Of a stretch of DNA of 64,000 bases, positions 7,808-16,874 are shown piece by piece. The first letter of the stretch is position 1. Each line of letters begins with the position of its first letter. This stretch comes from CAYSXY01 sp964435165 (GTDB lineage Bacteria; Pseudomonadota; Alphaproteobacteria; Rickettsiales; RI-342). Both the position numbers and the translations under genes were made by a program. The notes under the pieces were generated by a model. That model had not been told where the DNA came from. It saw only the letters and a list, made by a program, of their open reading frames with translations, and did no database searches. The DNA is taken from the NCBI GenBank assembly GCA_964435165.1, contig CAYSXY010000004.1, forward strand, positions 21,667-85,666, read 5' to 3'.

Positions 7808-8977
7808 ATGGCCGAAGACGACGATATCGAGAATACGGATGATTCCGGGGCAGAGATGACCGAGGATGACATGGCTGCGGCCATGGCGGCGGAGGCAGAA
7901 GGTGATGACAGCGACGCCGATGATGTGGCCGCCGAATGGGAGGCCATGCTCGACGAAGATGGAGATGGCGAGGATGAGGATGGTGAAATTGCCGATGAGT
8001 TAGGTAGCTCACGCGTTCTCAACCAGGATGAGATTGACAGCCTGCTCGGTTTTGACAGCGATGAAGATGGCGACGGTAATAACACCGGAATCAACGCCAT
8101 TTTAGATAAGGCGCTCATGGCATATGAGCGTCTGCCGATGCTGGAGATCGTGTTTGACCGCCTGGTGCGGATGAACTCTACCAGCCTGCGTAATTTTATG
8201 TCCGACAATGTCGATGTCAGCATTGATTCAATGACCTCGTTGCGCTTTGGAGATTATCTCAACTCCATTCCCCTGCCGGCCATGATTTTTGTGTTCAAAG
8301 CGCAGGAATGGGAAAATTATGGCCTGATTACCGTCGATAGCTCCCTGATCTACTCGGTCGTCGACGTCTTGCTTGGCGGGCGGCGCACCAATCGCCCGGT
8401 ACGGATTGAAGGCCGCCCTTATACCACCATTGAGCAGGAATTATGTCGCAGCATGGTAGATGTATCCTTAGCGGATATGAGTGCATCCTTCGATCCGATC
8501 AGCCCGGTCACCTTCCAACTGGATCGGTTGGAGACCAATCCGCGTTTCGCAACAATTGCCCGGCCTGGTAATGCGGCCATTCTGGTTCGTTTGCGGATTG
8601 ATATGGAAGAACGCGGCGGTAATCTGGAGATTTTGCTACCTCATGCGACACTTGAGCCTATCCGTGATTTACTGCTGCAGATGTTCATGGGCGAAAAATT
8701 CGGTCGCGACTCGGTGTGGGAATCATATCTCGGGCAGGAAGTCCGTAACACGGACATTCAGATTGAAGCGATTTTGAATGAGAAAACCATGAATCTGCAG
8801 GATGTCATGAATTTCAAGGTTGGTAGCACCATTCTGATGAATTCCCGGCCCGAAGAAGATGTGATTCTACGCTGCAAAGGGATTGACTTGCTGGCCGGTA
8901 CATTGGGGCGTATTAATGAACATGTAGCCGTTAAAGTGAAAAAGCACATAAAGCCGGAAACGGGGAGTGACTTATGA
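7808..8977 (+). CDS. fliM: Flagellar motor switch protein FliM
   Basis: FliM lies in the C ring and binds phosphorylated CheY to reverse the motor. The CheY-binding peptide LNQDEIDSLL is at residues 71-80, behind an unusually long acidic extension of about 70 residues; in enteric FliM it is at the extreme N-terminus. The middle CheC-like domain and the C-terminal FliN-like domain (MNLQDVMNFKVGSTILMN, DVILRCKGIDLLAGTLG) follow. The stop overlaps the start of the next gene in an ATGA, which implies translational coupling. Acidic N-terminal extensions exist in other alphaproteobacterial FliM proteins. Confidence 0.95.
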   Translation: MAEDDDIENTDDSGAEMTEDDMAAAMAAEAEGDDSDADDVAAEWEAMLDEDGDGEDEDGEIADELGSSRVLNQDEIDSLLGFDSDEDGDGNNTGINAILDKALMAYERLPMLEIVFDRLVRMNSTSLRNFMSDNVDVSIDSMTSLRFGDYLNSIPLPAMIFVFKAQEWENYGLITVDSSLIYSVVDVLLGGRRTNRPVRIEGRPYTTIEQELCRSMVDVSLADMSASFDPISPVTFQLDRLETNPRFATIARPGNAAILVRLRIDMEERGGNLEILLPHATLEPIRDLLLQMFMGEKFGRDSVWESYLGQEVRNTDIQIEAILNEKTMNLQDVMNFKVGSTILMNSRPEEDVILRCKGIDLLAGTLGRINEHVAVKVKKHIKPETGSDL

Positions 8978-9510
8978 GTGAGATTGTGTCCCTAGTCATT
9001 GATGGCATTATCACGACGTTGCTGATTGTCACGATTTACTACTGTGTGAAGCTGAACCGCTACATTGCTGCCATTCGCGACAGCAGAAGTGAACTGGCAG
9101 AAGTGATCACTGCGTTTGATGAAGCCACCTTGCGTGCGCAAAAGAGTATCACGGAGTTGAAAGCCTCTACCCGTAAAACCGCCGAGCATTTACAAGTACG
9201 TATCGAAAAAGCAGAATTCATTGCTGATGATCTGGCATATATCCTGGACAAAGCAAATAAGGCTGCGGGCAGACTGGGCAGCCAAACAGAAGCCAATGCA
9301 GGTGTCACAAGCGGAAAACAAAGTGCGCCTAGCAGCTCATCATCGGCCGCAGCCCCCGCCAGCGGGAATAATGGGTTAGAAAAAATCGCATCCAAATCGG
9401 TGAAGCGGCAGGCTGAAGGACGAGACACGCCATCGACTTCTGCGAATGCTGACAGTGAGCCCACCCAGGCTGAAAAAGCACTGATGGAAGCACTCAAATC
9501 TATTCGATAA
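8974..9510 (+). CDS. DUF6468-type flagellar-cluster membrane protein
   Basis: A 178-residue protein with one N-terminal membrane helix (residues 4-24) and a coiled-coil cytoplasmic stretch (about 25-95, with RSELAEVITAFDEATLRAQKSI), then a serine/alanine-rich linker and an acidic end KALMEALKSIR. This is the pattern of the DUF6468 family that follows fliM in many alphaproteobacteria. Its molecular role is not known; the coupling to fliM and to the MotE-like gene suggests a motor or export accessory function. The start codon overlaps the fliM stop by four bases. Confidence 0.75.
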   Translation: MSEIVSLVIDGIITTLLIVTIYYCVKLNRYIAAIRDSRSELAEVITAFDEATLRAQKSITELKASTRKTAEHLQVRIEKAEFIADDLAYILDKANKAAGRLGSQTEANAGVTSGKQSAPSSSSSAAAPASGNNGLEKIASKSVKRQAEGRDTPSTSANADSEPTQAEKALMEALKSIR

Positions 9511-9526
9511 GGACATCTGCTGATTC

Positions 9527-10234
9527 ATGCGCATTATTCCCCTCACCATTCTGGCCTTAGTGTTTGCATTGGTCTTTCGGCTTGAAAATCTCGTCTCCGG
9601 GGCATTGGAAGTTGCCAGCGGCCAGACACCGGAATTGGCGGTTGCACAGGCGATTGCTGAGGAAACTGATGGAGAGGAGACAAGCGCGGATGATGAAGTG
9701 ACTTCCGCTGATGAGGCCTCGACTCCCGCTCCGGCGGAGATTGATGAGAGCCCCGCCATGGATGCAATGAATACGAGTAATTGTTCTTTTTCTCAGATTG
9801 AAATCGACCTGCTGCAGAGCCTGAGCAAACGTCGCGAGGCGCTGGAAGAACGTGAAAAGGAACTTCGACTCAAGGACAATATTCTGCGCGCTACCGAGAT
9901 GAAAATCGATGAGAAAATCGATGAAATGCGCGAATTGAAAAAAACGCTGGATGATTTGCTGTCACTCTATAATGACAAAGAACAACAGAAAATACGCAGT
10001 CTGGTGAAGGTGTATGAAAATATGAAACCGAAAGATGCGGCGCGTATTTTCGAAGAAATGGATATGGATATCCTGCTGCAAGTCATCGATAAAATGAGTG
10101 AACGTAAGATCGCTCCGATTCTGGCCAACCTCACGCCCACCCGCGCGCAGGCTGTGACGGCAGAATTGGCCAATCAACGAAAGCTGCCGGATATCGGTCT
10201 GGATGAGGATATGCCGCCGCCGACCCTTAATTAA
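9527..10234 (+). CDS. MotE-like protein with MgtE N-terminal fold
   Basis: A 235-residue protein with an N-terminal signal or anchor helix (residues 3-16), an acidic variable stretch, a coiled coil (about 90-155) and an MgtE_N-type helical domain: VYENMKPKDAARIFEEMD, then LLQVIDKMSERKIAPILANL. In rhizobia MotE is the periplasmic chaperone of the stator protein MotC, and similar genes follow fliM in other alphaproteobacteria. It lies 16 bases after the DUF6468 gene. The family is recognised by pattern; whether it serves a MotC-like partner here is inferred, see the large TPR protein downstream. Confidence 0.75.
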   Translation: MRIIPLTILALVFALVFRLENLVSGALEVASGQTPELAVAQAIAEETDGEETSADDEVTSADEASTPAPAEIDESPAMDAMNTSNCSFSQIEIDLLQSLSKRREALEEREKELRLKDNILRATEMKIDEKIDEMRELKKTLDDLLSLYNDKEQQKIRSLVKVYENMKPKDAARIFEEMDMDILLQVIDKMSERKIAPILANLTPTRAQAVTAELANQRKLPDIGLDEDMPPPTLN

Positions 10235-10329
10235 ATATTGTCGCCAGCTATTGCACTGCATTAACGTTTTTTTGACCGAGCCTCTTTACAACTTAACTGT
10301 GTTTGGAGAATTTCTATCCGGAAATTCAT

Positions 10330-10344
10330 TGGCGCTTATGCTGC
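10330..10344 (+). promoter_or_regulatory. Possible weak sigma-54 site before cheY
   Basis: TGGCGC-TTATG-CTGC has the invariant GG and GC at the correct spacing but departs from consensus at other positions, and it also forms a GGCGC/GCGCC hairpin. It is about 143 bases before cheY. Listed because the other flagellar runs have clear sites of this type and this gap of 253 bases must hold a promoter if cheY is not read through from fliL. Confidence 0.25.
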
Positions 10345-10487
10345 GCCAGACAGACGCATCATCAGGTGCAATGCGTGTTGTGCCGACAAATCGATTCAAC
10401 CGGTGTGTGAACATTAATTGAACCGACAGCAAGTGAAACAATTGGGATCAACGCCCACTGAACAGCGTAAAGCATAAGGAGAGTATA

Positions 10488-10874
10488 ATGGCGGTCGATA
10501 AGAATATGAATGTGCTTATCGTGGATGATTATAAAACCATGCTGCGAATCATTAAAAACCTGCTGAATCAGATTGGCTTTGCCAATGTGGATGAAGCCAC
10601 AGACGGCACCATGGCGCTGGAGAAGATATCGCAAAAAGAATATGGCCTGGTCATTTCCGATTGGAATATGGAACCGATGTCTGGCTTTGAACTGCTCAAG
10701 CAAGTGCGCGCAGAAGACAAAACAAAGGAATTACCTTTCATCATGATCACCGCTGAAAGCAAAACGGAAAATGTGATTGAGGCGAAAAAAGCCGGCGTGT
10801 CCAACTACATCGTCAAGCCGTTCAATGCCAATGTGCTTAAAGATAAAATCGCCAGCGTTCTGGGCCCGTTTTAA
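10488..10874 (+). CDS. cheY: Chemotaxis response regulator CheY
   Basis: A single receiver domain of 128 residues. The acidic pair is in VLIVDDYKTMLR (Asp 13/14 region), the phosphoacceptor Asp is in LVISDWNMEPMSG (about residue 58), the conserved Thr is in IMITAESK and the Lys in NYIVKPF. The SDWNMEPMSG pattern is typical of CheY that binds FliM. GGAGAG precedes the ATG. It is followed by cheZ at about 50 bases, so the signal and its phosphatase are made together with the switch. Confidence 0.95.
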   Translation: MAVDKNMNVLIVDDYKTMLRIIKNLLNQIGFANVDEATDGTMALEKISQKEYGLVISDWNMEPMSGFELLKQVRAEDKTKELPFIMITAESKTENVIEAKKAGVSNYIVKPFNANVLKDKIASVLGPF

Positions 10875-10926
10875 GGTGGTTATGACTGCCTGAAACATCA
10901 TTGAGCGTTGGAATGGAGTATCACCG

Positions 10927-11571
10927 ATGAAAAGTTTTGAAGAACTTCATGGCGATTTGCAGCAGCTGTTTCGTCAAATGCGTGACGCCAAGGGCGAGAG
11001 CATCGATGTCAAGGATCTGACGGACGCGCTGGGTACAATTGTTCAGGATATGGAGCGGACCGTCTCGCATGAGGATGGTTTGCTTACTGAACTAAAAGGT
11101 ATTCTGGCCTATATTGAAAAAACCAAAAAAGACCTCAGTTCTCCGCTGAGTGACATTCAGGAAAGTCTACTGGTGTCCGATGCGAGCGAAGAATTGATGG
11201 CAGTGGTTAAAACCACGGAAGAAGCAACCAACCGCATTCTGGATGCGGCTGAGGGCATTCAAAGTAGCCTGGCAGACGTCGATCCGGAAGATGCGCGCGA
11301 ACGTATCAACACTGCGTCAATGGAGATTATTGAGGCCTGTAACTTTCAGGATTTGACCGGGCAGCGACTGCGCAAGGTTATTGATACGATTTCCTACATC
11401 GAAGATCGACTTCGTCAACTCCTGGGCGAAGCACCGTTATCAGCCGATGCTGCGCAGAAATTCCGTAAAAGCGACCGCCCGGATGAAGATCTGATGAATG
11501 GCCCCGGCAAGCTAGATGAGACGCCAACGCAAGATGATATCGATGCCATTTTCAATAATCCTGATACATGA
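10927..11571 (+). CDS. cheZ: CheY-P phosphatase CheZ
   Basis: CheZ removes phosphate from CheY-P. The long helical hairpin of the family is present, with IIEACNFQDLTGQRLRKVIDTI carrying the catalytic glutamine of DLTGQ and the nearby aspartate. A variable linker leads to the C-terminal CheY-binding peptide, here TQDDIDAIFNN. The 214-residue length is normal. Its place between cheY and the MotB-like genes fits a chemotaxis and motor operon. Confidence 0.93.
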   Translation: MKSFEELHGDLQQLFRQMRDAKGESIDVKDLTDALGTIVQDMERTVSHEDGLLTELKGILAYIEKTKKDLSSPLSDIQESLLVSDASEELMAVVKTTEEATNRILDAAEGIQSSLADVDPEDARERINTASMEIIEACNFQDLTGQRLRKVIDTISYIEDRLRQLLGEAPLSADAAQKFRKSDRPDEDLMNGPGKLDETPTQDDIDAIFNNPDT

Positions 11572-11680
11572 TGCTTGCCGCTAAGCTGACGGATAAGTGA
11601 GCGCTTAAGAACAATCTTTACGAATTCTTTGGCTTTATGCGCCAGTGCTAAGGAAGAATAGTCGAACCTAACTGGCGCGC

Positions 11681-12361
11681 ATGCACGGATTCCTCAAACA
11701 AGCGGTGAAATCAAGGCCGGACTATGCCGCGTTGCTCGTGTCTCTTTACCTTGTGTTGCTGGCATTTTTCATCATGCTGGTAGCCATGTCGGAATTCGAC
11801 ATCACAAAACAAGATAAAGCGGTGGCGAGTCTGCAAGATACATTTGCCATCTCTCGCCAGATTCAGACATTAGAATACATGCCCAGTCCAGGGCTCGAAG
11901 TGCTGGTGCAGGAATTATTCGCCGAACTGCGCGACACGGTGGCACTGCTGATGCCGTTGAAAAAACTGGAGGTGATCGAGCATCATGATGAACTGATGAT
12001 TATGGTCCCCATGGAGCAACTCTTCGCGCGCGACAGCACGGCTATTCAACCACAGAAACAACCCTATCTGCGGCAGCTCAGTGAGCTCTTAAAGCGCTGG
12101 CAGTATGAGCTGATGATTGACATGGATATCGTCCTCGGCACAACGAACATTGATCCCGCCCCGACCGCACAGGATGTGAGTGTTGGGCGCGCTGGTGAGA
12201 TCGCCCGGTTTTTTTTGGATAGTGGCCTGCCAAAATCGCAGATCGCCGTTGGTATTGCGGATAGTGAACCGAAGATGATCACATTTTCTTTTTTTGTACG
12301 CGGCGCGGCGGAGCCCTTTCTGCCTCACGGTGTGAGCGGAGCCGGTGATGGCACGCCGTAA
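11681..12361 (+). CDS. MotB-like protein lacking the proton-binding Asp
   Basis: A 226-residue protein with one N-terminal helix and a C-terminal OmpA-like domain, as in stator subunits of the MotB/PomB family. The plug-region pattern VSLYLVLLAFFIMLVAMSEFD aligns with the family consensus, but the position of the essential proton-carrying Asp is Ser 21. The OmpA-like part (LMIMVPMEQLFARDSTAIQP, SVGRAGEIARFFLDSGLP) is short and ends without the usual arginine-rich closing motif. It overlaps the next MotB-like gene. It is unlikely to conduct protons alone and may be a partner or regulator of the second copy. Confidence 0.7.
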   Translation: MHGFLKQAVKSRPDYAALLVSLYLVLLAFFIMLVAMSEFDITKQDKAVASLQDTFAISRQIQTLEYMPSPGLEVLVQELFAELRDTVALLMPLKKLEVIEHHDELMIMVPMEQLFARDSTAIQPQKQPYLRQLSELLKRWQYELMIDMDIVLGTTNIDPAPTAQDVSVGRAGEIARFFLDSGLPKSQIAVGIADSEPKMITFSFFVRGAAEPFLPHGVSGAGDGTP

Positions 12362-13232
12362 ACCCTCCAACCAGGACGATCCGCTTGCCGCATTGCTGGA
12401 ACAGCATGCCGATGATGCATTCTTTGATCATATGATGGAACAGACAGATGAACTGTTTGAAGATGACTATCTGGATGAACAAGATGACTATCGCATGCCG
12501 GTGGCAACACTGTCAGCCGAGTCCGCTTTTGTGCTGCCGCATACCGATGCCAGCGGTCACAGCAACCAATGGATGATCACACTGGCTGATTTGCTGGCGC
12601 TGGTGCTGACCTTTTTTGTGTTACTCTATTCCATGTCAACCATTAAGCAGGATGAATGGGTAGAGGTGGTGACTTCACTATCGCAGCGCCTGAACCCTCA
12701 GCGCATTATTGGAGAGCCAGTGCCAACTGAAACGCTCAATACGCCCGGGCGGCAACTCACGCCCGGCCTGAACCTGGATTATCTTTATGCGGTAGTGAAC
12801 GAAAAGATTCGACGCAATGCCAAGCTGGAAGCAACGTTGAGACAGGCTGACGACCGGCTGATTCTGTCACTGAGCAGTGATGTTTATTTCGGCAGCGGCA
12901 CGGCGACGCTTCGAGCAGACACCCGATCCGTACTGCTCGACCTGGCTGACAGTCTTCGTAACATACCTAACCAGATTGATGTCTATGGACATACTGACCC
13001 GAACCCGATCACTACGACGGCCTACCCTTCAAACTGGGAACTTTCCCTTTCCCGGGCTTCAACGATTGCGGCCTTGTTGACGGCAGGTGGCTACACAAGC
13101 CCTATTCGCTGTTATGGCATGGCAGATGCCGCCTATCGTGAAATTCCACAAGACTTGAATCCACAAGAACGATATAGATTATCTCGCCGGGTTGATATCG
13201 TTATTCGCTATCATACACCGGCACAGCCTTAG
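12348..13232 (+). CDS. MotB-family stator protein with intact Asp
   Basis: A second MotB-like protein. The ATG at 12348 is preferred over a GTG at 12345 because of the spacing to GGAG upstream; it overlaps the previous gene by 14 bases. A long acidic cytoplasmic tail of about 70 residues precedes the helix ITLADLLALVLTFFVLLYSM, in which the Asp at residue 81 occupies the proton-binding position. The periplasmic OmpA domain is complete: FGSGTATLRADTRSVL, IDVYGHTDPNP, NWELSLSRASTIAALL and a closing RYRLSRRVDIVI. It should anchor the stator to peptidoglycan. No motA is in the window, so the partner is encoded elsewhere. Confidence 0.82.
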   Translation: MARRKPSNQDDPLAALLEQHADDAFFDHMMEQTDELFEDDYLDEQDDYRMPVATLSAESAFVLPHTDASGHSNQWMITLADLLALVLTFFVLLYSMSTIKQDEWVEVVTSLSQRLNPQRIIGEPVPTETLNTPGRQLTPGLNLDYLYAVVNEKIRRNAKLEATLRQADDRLILSLSSDVYFGSGTATLRADTRSVLLDLADSLRNIPNQIDVYGHTDPNPITTTAYPSNWELSLSRASTIAALLTAGGYTSPIRCYGMADAAYREIPQDLNPQERYRLSRRVDIVIRYHTPAQP

Positions 13233-13255
13233 ATAGTATCGTCACGAGATGCGAT

Positions 13256-16200
13256 ATGAAGCGGGGGAGAATGATCGCAGGCATACGGGCCGTGACAATC
13301 GGATGGCTGGTAGCAGCTATATGCCTGCTTGCCAGCACTGCTTATGCCATGGTGACGCCAGGCATCAACGCCAGCATGGTCGGGAATTACGGGCGCATTA
13401 TGTTTCAATGGCCCCAGCCCGTACAATTACAAACCAGCACGAATGGTAACCGGCTGACCGTCCAGTTCAGCGAGCCCGTTGCGATCAATCCATCCGTTAT
13501 CACAGAGCCGTTAGAGAGCCTCATTACCGCTGCGTCGCTATCCGATGACGGGCGCGAGCTCATCCTTACCATGACCGGCAACTATCGCGTGCGTAGCTTT
13601 ATCAGCAACCGCACGGCAGGGATTGATATTATGCGCCCTGCCAGCGCCAGCCTGACGCCGATTCGCGACCGACAACAGCCATCCACGGCGAGAGTCAATG
13701 AGGTTGAAAGTGCCGATCTGACACCACCAGGTGGTGCCGGTGCCCGCACAGTGATTAATGACATCTATGCCTCGACCGCTCAGCAGGCGGAAAATGTCGT
13801 GGTACGATCTACTGTGATGGGTAATACAGCCAAACTGATTTTTGAATGGCCCTCTAGCGTCAGTTATCGCGCATTTCAGCGCTCCGACCGCTTATTGATT
13901 GAATTCAACCGCTCGGCCCCCTCCCTGCCACCAACCATGGACAGCGAATTGCGCCGTTTTATCACCACACTTTCCAGCCGCACCCTGGGTGGTCACTTAA
14001 TCTACACCCTCACCTTTCCGGAATCGGTGAATGTGTCGCATCGAAAGGAAGGGACGTTTGTGGTGGTTGATCTGGTTCGAAGCGATGCCGCAGTATCACG
14101 AAAAGCTGAAGTTACACCAATAGCTCGCCCGCCCCAATCACCTTCCGTGCCTCCTGCACCAGCGACACCAGCAGAGCGTCGAGCGCCACCCGCTTCCGCC
14201 CCATCATCTCAACCTGTTGTCGCCGGGCGTGACGCGCGTTTTCCCATCCCCGCCGCTAAACCGAATGTGCCGGATCGGCGTTTTCAATCCGCTGAACAGG
14301 AACTCGCCGCGCCGGTGGCTGACGTAGCCGTTGCCGACCAGCGGGCACCGACGATTGTCAGCAGTAATAATAAAGTGGCACTCAGGCCAAGCCTTAACGT
14401 GAGCGAAGATGGGGTTGAACTGGTCTTTGACTGGCCGGTGCCCGTCAACGCGGTTGCCTTTTCACGCAATGGTACAGGCTGGATCGCGTTTGATCGACCA
14501 AGCCGCCTGAGCCTGCTTGATCTTAACCGGGCAAATGATCTTGTGGGACAGTTTCAATCCATCCCACATGAGCAATATACGATTCTACGTTTTTCCAACC
14601 CTGAGAATATGGCCATGCAGGCGCGCCGCAGCGAAAATGAATGGCGATTTTTGCTGCGCGAACAGCCACAAACACGCCCGATTCGTGTGGAATTACGATC
14701 CGAATCCTCAGCGGCAACGCACCTATTCATTCCGATGACACATTATGGTGATCCCGTCATTGTCACTGATCCTGATATTGGTGACCGGCTGGTTATGGTG
14801 CCGGTTGGCAAAGCCGGCTTTGGCATGCGCCCTCGCCGCCAGTTTATTGAAGCAACCCTACCCCAAACAGACCAGGGGGTCGTAGTGATTCCGGCCTCTG
14901 ATGAAATCACCGTCCAGCCCTTACGCTCCGGAGTACGCATCATCAGCCCTTACGGGTTACAGATCAGCCCCAATCTTCCCATGCCTGAAGCTGTTATCTT
15001 TGATGATTACCTGGAGACAGGAACATTCTTCCCGGCGGATCGATGGAAAACCTCGGAGGATAGTGACTTTTTCACGTTACGCTCCGCCCTGCTGCAGGAT
15101 ATGGCGGCGCAACTGCGCGAAGACCCACCCAGCGCGGAGCAGATTCGTGCGGCGAATGCGTTTCGTTTGCGACTGGCCCAGCTTTACATGGCCGAAGATT
15201 TATATATGGAAGCACTGTCACAATTAGAACGGATTGAGCAGACCGATCCGGTTTTCGCCCTGCAGCGCCGTGTTCCGGCGCTGCGCGGTATGGCATTGTT
15301 TATGCGTGATCGCTATCAGGAAGCGCATGATGCCTTCAATCACACTGAGTTATCGGACTTTGCCGAGACGGCCTTATGGCAAAAACTGATGCGTATTGCC
15401 AAAGGCGAATGGAAACCTCGCTTGAAGCTGGATAAGGCTGAATCCGGCTTTATCCAGCGCTATTCACCCGCCATGCGGCGCAAGCTGGCATTTCTGCTGG
15501 CTGAAAAATATATTGAAGACCGCAACCATACGCGCGCCATCAGCACGATTGATCGCCTGCGCACGGATGGTCTGCTCGACGGACATGAAGAGCTGGCGCA
15601 ATATTATTTCGGGCTCATCGGTGAGAAAAACAGACGCATCCGGCAGGCTGTGGAAATGTGGGTGCCACTGATGACCCGGTTTGATAATCCGTATGTTCGG
15701 GCGCGCGCGACCCTTGACCTGACCGAGATGCAGTTTCAGCAGGAAATGATCGACGAAGAGGAGGCTATCAGCCGTCTGGAGCGCATTCGCTATGCCTGGC
15801 GCGGGGATGGGCTGGAACAGGATATTTTGCGGGTGCTCGGCCAGCTTTATGTTGACGCAGGCCGCACCGTTGACGGGCTACGTACCTGGCGCGAGTTGGT
15901 GACCCTGTTCCCGGAATCAGAGGCCGGACAAAAAGTGGCCCGGCTGATGACGGATGTTTTTATTGATTTATTTAATCGTGGCGGAGCCGACAACCTTTCT
16001 CCTTTAGAAGCACTGACGCTCTATTATGAATTTCGCGAATTGACACCGCTCGGTGACGAAGGAGATATTATGATTCAGGGGCTGGCCGACCGGCTGGTCG
16101 AGGTGGATTTGCTGCAGCGTGCCGCCGGCCTGTTGACGCACCAGGTGCGCTATCGCCTTGCCGGTGAAGATCAATCGCGTGTCGGTGCCAGATTGGCGAC

Positions 16201-16756
16201 CATTCATCTGATGAATCTGCGGCCTGATCTAGCAATCGAAGTGCTTCAAAATACCTATGCGCGCGATATTTCACCCACATTGCGGCAAACGCGGCTCCAT
16301 TTGCTGGCGCAGGGCCTGCAACAGGTGGGAGAATATGACAAGGCGCTTGCAGTGCTGGAAGGAGATGCCACCCCTGAGGGCAGACAGCTAACGCTCGAGA
16401 CCTTGTGGCAAAAACAGGGCTGGCCGCAAACAGTCAATTATCTTACCCGTTTGCTGCAAGGAACAGACACCTCGCAAGCCGTGACGGATCAGCAGGCGGA
16501 ATATATCTTAAAGCTGGCACTCGCCCAGCAATTTGACGGTGACTCATCTGCGCTACAGGCGACGAGAATGCGTTTTCTACCCATGATGCAGGACTCGGAG
16601 TATGCAGAAAGCTTTGATTTTCTCACCACAGCATTTAATGACATTAATCATACAACCTTGAGCCGGGTTGAAAGTGTCATCGCTCGTTTTGACGGCTTCA
16701 TGGATACATTCCGCCAGCAGATAAAAGAGGAAGGGCTGAGTACCGCCATTGAATAA
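13256..16756 (+). CDS. Large periplasmic AMIN-like/TPR-like protein of the motor operon
   Basis: A 1166-residue protein with a signal peptide (cut near STAYAM, residues 28-31). Three repeats of an AMIN-like beta domain follow, at about residues 40-125, 180-278 and 372-470, each with a (L/I)xF(E/D/Q)WP core such as KLIFEWPSSVSYRAF. A proline-rich linker lies between the second and third. The region from about 630 to the end is all-helical with TPR-like units (LRLAQLYMAEDLYMEALSQL, YYFGLIGEKNRRIRQAVEMW). AMIN domains bind peptidoglycan or septal/polar proteins. Its place 23 bases after a MotB gene suggests a stator or basal-body scaffold in the periplasm, comparable in layout to MotC or PflA; this role is inferred. 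Confidence 0.7.
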   Translation: MKRGRMIAGIRAVTIGWLVAAICLLASTAYAMVTPGINASMVGNYGRIMFQWPQPVQLQTSTNGNRLTVQFSEPVAINPSVITEPLESLITAASLSDDGRELILTMTGNYRVRSFISNRTAGIDIMRPASASLTPIRDRQQPSTARVNEVESADLTPPGGAGARTVINDIYASTAQQAENVVVRSTVMGNTAKLIFEWPSSVSYRAFQRSDRLLIEFNRSAPSLPPTMDSELRRFITTLSSRTLGGHLIYTLTFPESVNVSHRKEGTFVVVDLVRSDAAVSRKAEVTPIARPPQSPSVPPAPATPAERRAPPASAPSSQPVVAGRDARFPIPAAKPNVPDRRFQSAEQELAAPVADVAVADQRAPTIVSSNNKVALRPSLNVSEDGVELVFDWPVPVNAVAFSRNGTGWIAFDRPSRLSLLDLNRANDLVGQFQSIPHEQYTILRFSNPENMAMQARRSENEWRFLLREQPQTRPIRVELRSESSAATHLFIPMTHYGDPVIVTDPDIGDRLVMVPVGKAGFGMRPRRQFIEATLPQTDQGVVVIPASDEITVQPLRSGVRIISPYGLQISPNLPMPEAVIFDDYLETGTFFPADRWKTSEDSDFFTLRSALLQDMAAQLREDPPSAEQIRAANAFRLRLAQLYMAEDLYMEALSQLERIEQTDPVFALQRRVPALRGMALFMRDRYQEAHDAFNHTELSDFAETALWQKLMRIAKGEWKPRLKLDKAESGFIQRYSPAMRRKLAFLLAEKYIEDRNHTRAISTIDRLRTDGLLDGHEELAQYYFGLIGEKNRRIRQAVEMWVPLMTRFDNPYVRARATLDLTEMQFQQEMIDEEEAISRLERIRYAWRGDGLEQDILRVLGQLYVDAGRTVDGLRTWRELVTLFPESEAGQKVARLMTDVFIDLFNRGGADNLSPLEALTLYYEFRELTPLGDEGDIMIQGLADRLVEVDLLQRAAGLLTHQVRYRLAGEDQSRVGARLATIHLMNLRPDLAIEVLQNTYARDISPTLRQTRLHLLAQGLQQVGEYDKALAVLEGDATPEGRQLTLETLWQKQGWPQTVNYLTRLLQGTDTSQAVTDQQAEYILKLALAQQFDGDSSALQATRMRFLPMMQDSEYAESFDFLTTAFNDINHTTLSRVESVIARFDGFMDTFRQQIKEEGLSTAIE

Positions 16757-16874
16757 ACTGCCCTGGCTGGCGATATTTGCCATATGCATGTGCCTATTTC
16801 TTATTGTCACCTCTCAGAATATGGGTAATAGTGCGCGTTACATAATTATATTCTAAAAGCTGAGGGGTAGCATT

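Noticed and set aside
16749..16856. A 35-codon frame from TTG overlapping the end of the TPR-like gene, coding a hydrophobic peptide (opening LNKLPWLAIFAICM)
   Set aside because: The start is TTG with a poorly spaced AGGAAGG, it overlaps the previous stop, and nothing supports conservation. It could be a small membrane peptide but the evidence is too thin to list as a gene.
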